NCBI GenBank assembly: GCA_017455975.1
Contig: JAFTLK010000012.1
Span: forward strand, 1 to 33,763
From: Clostridia bacterium
GTDB lineage: Bacteria; Bacillota; Clostridia; Oscillospirales; CAG-272
Direction: 5' to 3'
DNA: 33,763 nt
Positions 24,547-31,028 of the stretch are shown one piece after another. The notes beneath the pieces are model-generated. The model was not told where the DNA came from and ran no database searches. It saw only the letters and a list, made by a program, of their open reading frames with translations. Both the position numbers and the translations under genes were made by a program. Position 1 is the first letter of the stretch. The number at the start of each line of letters is the position of its first letter.

Positions 24547-24575
24547 ATTATATCACGCATGCGCGTTTTTGTCAA
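24547..24575 (-). promoter_or_regulatory. rsfS-leuS promoter, perfect consensus
   Basis: Minus strand: TTGACA (24570-24575), 17-bp spacer, TATAAT (24547-24552), with TGa extension. The start falls near 24540, the beginning of the T-box leader. Strong constitutive initiation with control by antitermination is the expected arrangement. Confidence 0.88.
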
Positions 24576-24633
24576 GGGATATTCCAAGAATTGTTGCGGA
24601 AAATGCTTGAAATTTCGGGGAATTCCGGATGTT

Positions 24634-25911
24634 TCAGTTTGTGTTCAAGGCAATGGAGACACCGTTTTCGGCAATGCCCGAGGCGCTGGAAACTGCGGCT
24701 GTCAGATAAGTCTGATAATAGGTAAGCATGGACGAACGTGCGGTGTTGGTCAAACGGTAATCGCGGTCAAAGAGCTTGCCGTCAACGGCTGTCTGATAGA
24801 CGTTGAGGTGGTTGTTGACAACCTCCCAAACGCCTTGCCGCGACAAAACATAGTACCACGCACCGCTCGTTCCGTATTCCCGGCAGTCTGTTCCCGGCAG
24901 TGTCAGAAACGAAACGCGGGACAAATCGACCTTCTGCGCACTTTTAGCAAAGTACAGAAGATCGGACGGGGAGAGGCTGGTGGACAGGTTGACGGCTGCT
25001 GTTTTGAGCAGGGCAGGCAGCTGCAGTACAGAGACTTCCTTGACTTTCTGCAGAAGGGCTGTCAGAAACAGCTTCTGCGCGTCGACACGGCCGAGATCTC
25101 CGCGGACATAGCCGGAACGAAACCGCACCAGACCCTCTGCCTGTGCGCCGTTCAGCAATTGTTCTCCGGCGGACAGGTGAATGGACAGATTCTGCGCGGG
25201 ATCCTCGTAATCCATGTCGCACGGAACGGTTACTGTCACGCCGCCCAGCGCGTCCACCGCATCCCGGAACGCCGCCAGATTGCAGAGAATCCAATGATCG
25301 ATCTGAATACAGAGCGTTTGCTCAAGCGTCTTGCAAAGCAGCTCCATCGCATCGTCATCCACGGAGGAGGAGCCGTTTTTCTTTGCGGCATTGCGCTTTT
25401 TTGCCCACAGTGCATTGATCTTTCCGCCGTCGAGGTAGGTGTCGCGCGGAATCTGAACGACGGATGCGGCACCGTTTTTCGTATCAAAGGAGACGAGCAT
25501 CAGCACATCGGTGTTGTATGCCGCCGCATCGCGTCCGACGCACAGAATGTTGTGTACACCGTCGCGCCGCCGGTACAGTACAGCTTCTGCGGGTGCTTCT
25601 GTCTGTACAGGGGATGTTGTGACTGCGGGGGTACCGTCCGATGTTGTGAGGACAGCATCTGTTATCGGGTTCGTTTGCTGCGGTGCGGTGGCAGGCGGGT
25701 GTTCCTGCGCTGGCGATTCTGCCGTCTGCTGCATATCCGTGACCTGAGTATCAGCGGGCGGATTCTGCAGAAACGGCGGAACCTCTGCGCGCGGCAGGGA
25801 TGGGATATAGAACACCCCGTAAAGATACGTCAGCCAGATACAGAACGCACACAGCAGGCTGAGAAACAGCCACGGGAAGCGCCGGGGCGCGGGGGTCTTC
25901 TGCTTCTTCAT
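24634..25911 (-). CDS. LytR-CpsA-Psr (LCP) family protein, short-tail paralogue
   Basis: 425 residues. A short basic cytoplasmic start is followed by a membrane segment at about 13-34 and a Pro/Thr-rich extracellular linker (about 40-110). The LCP catalytic domain comes next: ILCVGRDA, TDVLMLVSFD, SVVQIPRDTYLDGG and LVRFRSGYVRGDLGRVDAQK. LCP enzymes transfer polymers such as teichoic acid or capsule from undecaprenyl pyrophosphate to peptidoglycan. The Arg-rich motif that binds the pyrophosphate is intact. The usual residue after GxD is Ala here (GRDA, against GVDR in the neighbour), perhaps a specificity difference. Its ATG overlaps the stop of the upstream LCP gene by 4 bp (ATGA), so the two are translationally coupled. 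No terminator separates it from the T-box promoter. Confidence 0.9.
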   Translation of the reverse strand: MKKQKTPAPRRFPWLFLSLLCAFCIWLTYLYGVFYIPSLPRAEVPPFLQNPPADTQVTDMQQTAESPAQEHPPATAPQQTNPITDAVLTTSDGTPAVTTSPVQTEAPAEAVLYRRRDGVHNILCVGRDAAAYNTDVLMLVSFDTKNGAASVVQIPRDTYLDGGKINALWAKKRNAAKKNGSSSVDDDAMELLCKTLEQTLCIQIDHWILCNLAAFRDAVDALGGVTVTVPCDMDYEDPAQNLSIHLSAGEQLLNGAQAEGLVRFRSGYVRGDLGRVDAQKLFLTALLQKVKEVSVLQLPALLKTAAVNLSTSLSPSDLLYFAKSAQKVDLSRVSFLTLPGTDCREYGTSGAWYYVLSRQGVWEVVNNHLNVYQTAVDGKLFDRDYRLTNTARSSMLTYYQTYLTAAVSSASGIAENGVSIALNTN

Positions 25912-27683
25912 CGGTGTGGGATCTGGGGCGCCGCATTCTGGATATCGCCTGCGGTCACGGTTCCGCTGTCTGCGGCATCGGACAGGAATACGGCGGAGAT
26001 ATACGGAGCATCGCTGGTGAATTTTCTGGAATTTGACAGGAATACTTCTCGGGTGATCTCACGCTCATAGACGTTGAACTGTTCGTTGACGATCTTCCGG
26101 ACGGTTTCGGCGTACATGACATAGTACGATGCGCCTGTATCCGGATTGATGACACCGCCGCCGGGCAATGTCGTGAACGTCACACGATCCATATCAACGG
26201 AGAAGGCATTCTTTGCAAAATACCCGATCTCGGCTGCGGTCAGGTCAGTTGTGACATACTGCAGCGCGGTCTTTGCGATGTTGACTGCGGTGGATAAATC
26301 GAGCTTTGTCTTGACCTGATTGGCAAGTGCGGTCAAAAACAGCCGCTGTGCAGAGATGCGTCCGATATCCCCCTCCAGATAACCGGAACGGAAGCGGACA
26401 AACTGTTCGGCCTTTTCGCCGTCAAGATGCTGATAGCCGGCCTTCAGATGGATATAGAGATCCTGTTCCGGATCTTCGTAATCCATGTCAAACGGAACCT
26501 CCATGTCGACGCCGCCGATGGCATCGATGATCTCACGGAAGCCTGCGGTATCCATGCAGACATAGCGGTCCAGCCGGATGCAGAGGCCGTTTTCAATAAA
26601 TGACGCCATCGCTTCGATCGCATCGCGGTAGCGCTCCGCTCCGCGGGAGGCGGACCGGTTATAGGAAGCGGCAAAATATGCGTTGAGCTTGTGATAACTG
26701 GAACCGACGTTGATATAGGTGTCGCGCGGCAGAGACAGCACATGCAGATTCTGTTCTGCGACATCGTAGCTGACAACCATGATGACATCGGAGAGATTTG
26801 CCGCACGGTCGACACCAAGAACAAGGAAATTGTAGATATCGTCGCGCCGCTCATAGCTGTCGGAAATAACAGGCGCCTGCAGTGCGGTATCGGTAAGATC
26901 GCCGGTTATAAGATCATCAGTGCCGAGTGAGCCGTTTGTGTCGGTGCCTTCCTCCACACGCCAGAACGGCGGCGGATCGTCATCGACGGACGGTTCATAC
27001 AGCAAAAAATATGCAACCAGCCCGACAATGAGCAGCAGCAGCACGGCGAATACGCTGACAACTGTAATCAGCAGACTGCGCTGACGGCGTCTTCGGCGGA
27101 CAAGATCGCGGTAAATGGCGATGGTCTCCTCGTCCATATCGTCCGAGGACAGAGGGCGCGTATCGTAATCGTTTACAGGGGTATCCGGCATTGGCGGAGC
27201 GGGGAAGTCGCGGCCGTCGTCCGGTGTGTCTGTACCGGAATAGGTGCTCATAGACGGATCGTAATCGATGCCGGTTATGGGGGCGTCTCCCAGCTCCTCA
27301 AAGCAGGCGGGATCCGGCAATATGACCGTCTCGTTCTCGGAGGAGTTCTGTGACAGGATCTGTTCTGCCGCATCGGCTTTTTTCAGAACATTTTCGCCTG
27401 TGGTGAGCGGCTGTGCGGCAGGTGCGGGTGTCGGTGCAGCATCGGGAGAAATATGTGTAGGGGTGGGCGCAGGTACAGCAGCAGGGGATGCTGCCTGTAC
27501 GGCGGTTTCTTTCGCGGCGCGTTTCTGCGCTTTGAGCTCGGTCAGGCGTTCTATCAGAGCATTGACCTGCTCATCGGACAGCTGATCGAGTGGGACCGTG
27601 GTCAGCGGCTGCAGTGACTGCAGAAGCTGTTCGCGGTCATCGGGGGTCGGTGTTTGCCGGTTTGGAGTTGTTTCCATTCTCAT
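25908..27683 (-). CDS. LCP family protein with ~200-residue cytoplasmic tail
   Basis: 591 residues. Residues 1-200 precede the single membrane segment (203-229) and should be cytoplasmic. They include a short helical stretch (about 36-62), then Pro/Ala/Thr-rich and acidic, probably disordered sequence, ending in a basic RRRRRQR anchor. The outside part has the LCP domain: FLVLGVDRAANLSDVIMVV, LSLPRDTYINVG, HKLNAYFA and FVRFRSGYLEGDIGRISAQR. The predicted role is attachment of wall polymers to peptidoglycan. It is clearly paralogous to the next gene (shared VPFDMDYEDP-type and RFRSGY blocks). The long tail is unusual for the family and could receive cytoplasmic signals. ATG 27683 follows AAAGGC; ATG 27677 is an alternative. 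It lies about 54 bp after yqeK in the same operon. Confidence 0.9.
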   Translation of the reverse strand: MRMETTPNRQTPTPDDREQLLQSLQPLTTVPLDQLSDEQVNALIERLTELKAQKRAAKETAVQAASPAAVPAPTPTHISPDAAPTPAPAAQPLTTGENVLKKADAAEQILSQNSSENETVILPDPACFEELGDAPITGIDYDPSMSTYSGTDTPDDGRDFPAPPMPDTPVNDYDTRPLSSDDMDEETIAIYRDLVRRRRRQRSLLITVVSVFAVLLLLIVGLVAYFLLYEPSVDDDPPPFWRVEEGTDTNGSLGTDDLITGDLTDTALQAPVISDSYERRDDIYNFLVLGVDRAANLSDVIMVVSYDVAEQNLHVLSLPRDTYINVGSSYHKLNAYFAASYNRSASRGAERYRDAIEAMASFIENGLCIRLDRYVCMDTAGFREIIDAIGGVDMEVPFDMDYEDPEQDLYIHLKAGYQHLDGEKAEQFVRFRSGYLEGDIGRISAQRLFLTALANQVKTKLDLSTAVNIAKTALQYVTTDLTAAEIGYFAKNAFSVDMDRVTFTTLPGGGVINPDTGASYYVMYAETVRKIVNEQFNVYEREITREVFLSNSRKFTSDAPYISAVFLSDAADSGTVTAGDIQNAAPQIPHR

Positions 27684-27737
27684 TCACGCCTTTCGGAATC
27701 CGGGGGGCGGAGCAGGATCGGGAGATCCCGCAATGTT

Positions 27738-28409
27738 TCAGTGTGCGGATGCAAACAGCAGCGCATTACGCGCAGCGGTCGTATTTGCATCAATGGGCGC
27801 ATGCTGCTCAAGTAAATCACGGATGGTCATGTCAAAGGAGCACAGAAGTGTGTTGTCCAGATGACGGAGCAGCGCTTGCGCGGAAGTGTTGTGCGCATCG
27901 AGCGGGTCGTAGAAGCTGTGCCGCAGGGTCACGCAATCGGCAAAGGTGCGCGTTTCCTCAATATAATCGGCAAGGTATAAAAGCTTGCCGATCAGGCTCA
28001 TCTGTGCCGCGCCGGTCGTATGTGTTCGGATCGCATCACAGACGGCATCGTCGACAATACAGACGTTGATTGCATCATTGATGACCTCCCGTGCAAGCGG
28101 CGGTGCGGTTTTCGCATGCAGAACCTTCGGTGCGGACAGTTCCATATCCGAGAGCGGAATACGGTACTTTGCAGCAAGTGCGGCATGCTCGTCCGGTGTT
28201 TTCTCTTTGGTGATATCATGGCACAGAGCGGCAATGCGGAGCTTGTAAGCATCTTCTTCTCCCATCAGCGTGGGATAAGCGGAGAACAGTGCGCCGAGCG
28301 CACGGCATTCACGCTCCACGGCATAGGTGTGCGCAAGACGTTTGCCGGAAATGAACTGCGGGATCATGCCGGCGACGGTTTCAATCACGGAATCGTTGTA
28401 TAAAGACAC
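27738..28409 (-). CDS. yqeK: YqeK-type HD-domain Ap4A hydrolase
   Basis: About 223 residues. Metal-binding HD-superfamily motifs run in order: RLAHTYAV, ALCHDITKE (His-Asp), VLHAKTAPPLAR, IRTHTTGAAQMS and LLYLADYIEETR. YqeK members cleave diadenosine tetraphosphate symmetrically to ADP, with an iron or other metal cofactor, limiting this stress alarmone. I chose the GTG at 28409 because AGAGGTG lies 6 nt before it; the first GTG at 28418 overlaps that site. Its end is about 54 bp before the first LCP gene, and it begins just after nadD, the common nadD-yqeK pairing. Confidence 0.92.
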   Translation of the reverse strand: MSLYNDSVIETVAGMIPQFISGKRLAHTYAVERECRALGALFSAYPTLMGEEDAYKLRIAALCHDITKEKTPDEHAALAAKYRIPLSDMELSAPKVLHAKTAPPLAREVINDAINVCIVDDAVCDAIRTHTTGAAQMSLIGKLLYLADYIEETRTFADCVTLRHSFYDPLDAHNTSAQALLRHLDNTLLCSFDMTIRDLLEQHAPIDANTTAARNALLFASAH

Positions 28410-28421
28410 TGGTTTCACCTC

Positions 28422-29036
28422 TCATGCACGGTACAGACCGTGCGCGTCAATGTATTCACGTACCGTCGGCGAAAGCAAACCGTCGGTTGTCTCGCCCCGG
28501 GCGATGCGCGCACGGATCTCCGTTGAGGAAATAACGAGCGGATCAAATGCGGGCAGATACACCGGTGTGCCGTATGCCGCACGGTAATGCTGTGCGGCAT
28601 CACCGATGGCGCGGATGGCTGCGGGATCGTCGTCGCGGCACAGACAGCAGATCTTTGCCATGCGCAGAATGTCATCGCCGCGGTACCAGCGCTCCAGCGT
28701 CAGAAACATGTCTGTACCGCAGAGCATCGTGATGTCCTGCGATTCATTGGAAAAATGCTCCAGCGTCAGAACGGTATAGCTTTTTCCGCCGCGTGTCTGT
28801 TCATAATCGGAGATCACGATGCGTTCATCTGCATACGCCGGCTCTGAAAATGCGAGCTTCAGCATCTGAAGCCGATCCTCGGGTGTGTCCGCCTGCGATG
28901 CAGCCTTGTGCGGCGGTATTGCGGTCGGCAGAATATACAGCCGGTCAAGGGCACAGGCATCGAGAAACGCGTGCGCCGCGCGGATGTGACCGAGGTGCAC
29001 AGGGCCGAAGGTACCGCCGTAAATACCGAGCTTCAT
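28422..29036 (-). CDS. nadD: Nicotinate-nucleotide adenylyltransferase
   Basis: 204 residues from ATG 29036. The nucleotidyltransferase signature GGTFGPVHLGHI (about residues 7-18) carries the T/HxGH motif. ISSTEIRARI near residue 178 is the second ATP-binding motif. It adenylates nicotinate mononucleotide in NAD+ synthesis. The start is one base after the yhbY stop (TAAAATG), so translational coupling is likely; I see no strong independent Shine-Dalgarno. A longer in-frame reading from 29222 would overlap yhbY completely and is rejected. Confidence 0.95.
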   Translation of the reverse strand: MKLGIYGGTFGPVHLGHIRAAHAFLDACALDRLYILPTAIPPHKAASQADTPEDRLQMLKLAFSEPAYADERIVISDYEQTRGGKSYTVLTLEHFSNESQDITMLCGTDMFLTLERWYRGDDILRMAKICCLCRDDDPAAIRAIGDAAQHYRAAYGTPVYLPAFDPLVISSTEIRARIARGETTDGLLSPTVREYIDAHGLYRA

Positions 29037-29037
29037 T

Positions 29038-29340
29038 TTACTTGATCGCGCCAAGGTCGATCTTGCGGTTCTTTTCCTTGGAGGAAACGCGGAAAAGAAC
29101 GAATTTCGTACCGATGACCGTGACGACCTCGGCGCCGACCGCTTCTGCAATCTCCTCGGCGGCCTCCCGCGGCAGATATTCGGCGTTGTCGAGGACGCGA
29201 AGCTTAATGAGCTCGCGTGCATCGAGTGCGTTGGAGATCTGATTGCACATTTCCTCGGAAATGCCGCCCTTGCCGATCTGGAAAATGGTATCGATCTGCG
29301 ACGCCATGGATCGCAGATATGCTCTTTGTTTGCTTGTCAT
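29038..29340 (-). CDS. yhbY: YhbY-type CRM-domain RNA-binding protein
   Basis: 100 residues, a single CRM domain. MTSKQRAYLRSMA starts the alpha/beta fold, GKGG is the RNA-contacting GxxG loop, and VIGTKFVLFRVS closes the sheet. YhbY binds pre-50S ribosomal particles and helps ribosome assembly. GAGG lies 6 nt before ATG 29340. It sits 13 bp after rdgB and 1 base before nadD, the usual position in Firmicutes. Confidence 0.94.
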   Translation of the reverse strand: MTSKQRAYLRSMASQIDTIFQIGKGGISEEMCNQISNALDARELIKLRVLDNAEYLPREAAEEIAEAVGAEVVTVIGTKFVLFRVSSKEKNRKIDLGAIK

Positions 29341-29352
29341 AATTACCTCAAA

Positions 29353-29961
29353 TTATAAAGTGGGGAAAATTTCCTTGAAAACAGCAATGAATTTTGCCAT
29401 TGCGTTTGCACGGTGGGAAATCTGATTTTTTTCCTCGGGTGTCATTTCTGCATAGGTTTTGTCAAACGGCGCGTAATAGAACAGCGGGTCATAGCCGAAG
29501 CCGCCGTTCCCGCGGTATGCATGCAGGATCGTACCGGGGCATTCGCCGCGGCAGATGATCGGTGCATGCGTATCATCCGGGAATGCGCATGCGATGACGG
29601 AGACAAACTGCGCCGTACGACGCTCGTCCGGGACATCCTTGATGTTTTCAAGGAGCAGCATGTTATTTTTGTGGTCGTCGCCGTGTTCGCCGGAGTAGCG
29701 TGCGGAATAGACACCGGGTGCACCATCCAGCGCATCAACCGCAAGACCGGAGTCGTCGGCGATGCCGATATATCCCATTGCGGCAACGGCTTTTGCCTTA
29801 ATGAGTGCATTTTCCTCAAATGTGCTGCCGTCCTCCTCGATGTCACCGACAAATCCGATGTCGTCCAGCGACAGGATCTCGATCGACGGATCAATGGGGG
29901 AGATAAATGCGTAAAGCTCTTTGATCTTATGTGCGTTTCTGGACGCAAGTACAATTTTCAT
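29353..29961 (-). CDS. rdgB: XTP/dITP pyrophosphatase (RdgB/HAM1)
   Basis: 202 residues. LASRNAHKIKEL at the N-terminus is the family triphosphate-binding signature. IADDSGLAVDAL carries the catalytic and metal-binding Asp residues, and GYDPLFYYAPFDKTYAEM is the nucleobase pocket. It converts deaminated purine triphosphates (dITP, XTP) to monophosphates, so keeping them out of DNA and RNA. GAGGAA lies about 7 nt before ATG 29961, just downstream of the 32-bp repeat array that separates it from ftsY. Confidence 0.96.
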   Translation of the reverse strand: MKIVLASRNAHKIKELYAFISPIDPSIEILSLDDIGFVGDIEEDGSTFEENALIKAKAVAAMGYIGIADDSGLAVDALDGAPGVYSARYSGEHGDDHKNNMLLLENIKDVPDERRTAQFVSVIACAFPDDTHAPIICRGECPGTILHAYRGNGGFGYDPLFYYAPFDKTYAEMTPEEKNQISHRANAMAKFIAVFKEIFPTL

Positions 29962-29975
29962 ATGCCGTTCCTCTT

Positions 29976-30105
29976 ATTCCTCAAATCATAGCCAAAGCAA
30001 TGTTCTCATTCCTCAAAGCATTACCAAAGCAAAGTTCTCATTCTTCAAAGCATAGCCAAAGCAATGTTTTCATTCTTCGAAGCATAGCCAAAGCAATGTT
30101 TTCAT
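29976..30105 (-). repeat. 32-bp tandem repeats forming overlapping mini-ORFs after ftsY
   Basis: Four 32-bp units (29976-30007, 30008-30039, 30040-30071, 30072-30103, plus strand numbering) fill the ftsY-rdgB gap. Read on the coding strand, the two units nearest ftsY each encode an 11-codon frame, MKTLLWLCFEE (30105 to 30070 and 30073 to 30038). Each frame's TGA overlaps the next ATG (ATGA), giving 36 minus 4 = 32 nt. The ftsY stop itself overlaps the first ATG in the same way. The third unit stops early (MRTLLW, 30041 to 30021) and the fourth after MRTLLWL (30009 to 29986). The unit's end resembles ftsY's own last codons, so it probably arose by duplication there. Confidence 0.85.
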
Positions 30106-31010
30106 TCTTCAAACATTGCTTTTACAAATTCATCCGCGTGGAAGACCTGCAGATCGTCCATCTGCTCGCCGACACCGATGAATTTGACGGGGATGTCGAG
30201 CTCACGCTTGATGGAGAAGACGATACCGCCCTTGGCTGTGCCGTCGAGCTTGGTCAGAACAAGACCGGTGATATCAGCCGCATTCTTGAACTCGGATGCC
30301 TGGATGACGGCATTCTGACCGGTGGTTGCATCAAGGATCAGCAAGGTTTCCCGTGCTGCATCCGGCAGCTCCCGGCTGATGACGCGGTTGATCTTTGCAA
30401 GCTCGTCCATCAGATTCTTCTTGTTGTGCAGACGTCCTGCCGTGTCGACGATGAGGACATCGGCACCGCGGCTCTTTGCGGCGCTGACAGCATCATAAAC
30501 GACCGACGCCGGGTCGGAGCCCTCATCATGACGGATCAGCTCTACGCCGACGCGGTCTGCCCAGACGGCGATCTGGTCGATGGCTGCGGCACGGAAGGTA
30601 TCGGCGGCAGCAAGCATCACCTTTTTGCCGTCTTTTTTCAGCAGATTTGCGATCTTGGCAATGGATGTGGTTTTACCGACGCCGTTGACACCGATGACGA
30701 GGACAACAGACGGCGTGGTGGACAGATTGAGCGGCTCACCCTCTCCGATCATTTCAGCGAGAATCTGCATCAGCGCAATGCGCGCCTGCTCCGGTTCTGT
30801 GATCTTATCGCGGCGAACGGCCTCCTGCAGTGATTCGAGAATCTGCTCCGTTGTGCCGACACCAACGTCGGAGGTGATCAGAATCTCCTCCAGCTCCTCA
30901 TACAGATCGTCATCAATGACAGTGTAACGGGAGAACAGGGATGTGACCTGCTTGAATACGGCTTCCTTGGTCTTTTTCAGACCTTCCTTGAGTTTTTCAA
31001 AAAATCCCAT
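30102..31010 (-). CDS. ftsY: Signal recognition particle receptor FtsY
   Basis: 302 residues. The short N-terminus (MGFFEKLKEGLKKTKEAVF) is a membrane-targeting amphipathic helix, as in Gram-positive FtsY, without a long acidic domain. The N domain runs to about residue 90. The G domain has G1 GVNGVGKTT (107-115), DTFRAAA, G3 DTAGRLHNK, LDATTGQNA and G4 TKLDGTAKGG, and closes with GEQMDDLQVF. FtsY docks the SRP-ribosome complex at the membrane with GTP. AAAGGAT precedes the ATG, and the gene starts 18 bp after smc. Its stop codon overlaps the first repeat mini-ORF. Confidence 0.97.
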   Translation of the reverse strand: MGFFEKLKEGLKKTKEAVFKQVTSLFSRYTVIDDDLYEELEEILITSDVGVGTTEQILESLQEAVRRDKITEPEQARIALMQILAEMIGEGEPLNLSTTPSVVLVIGVNGVGKTTSIAKIANLLKKDGKKVMLAAADTFRAAAIDQIAVWADRVGVELIRHDEGSDPASVVYDAVSAAKSRGADVLIVDTAGRLHNKKNLMDELAKINRVISRELPDAARETLLILDATTGQNAVIQASEFKNAADITGLVLTKLDGTAKGGIVFSIKRELDIPVKFIGVGEQMDDLQVFHADEFVKAMFEE

Positions 31011-31028
31011 ATGTGTATCCTTTGATTC

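Noticed and set aside
29976..30103. CRISPR array
   Set aside because: The repeats are directly adjacent with no spacers, and no cas genes are near.
29931..30833. 300-codon plus-strand frame across the repeat array and ftsY
   Set aside because: It is antisense to ftsY. The AKAMFSF-like peptide repeats are only the 32-bp repeats read backwards.
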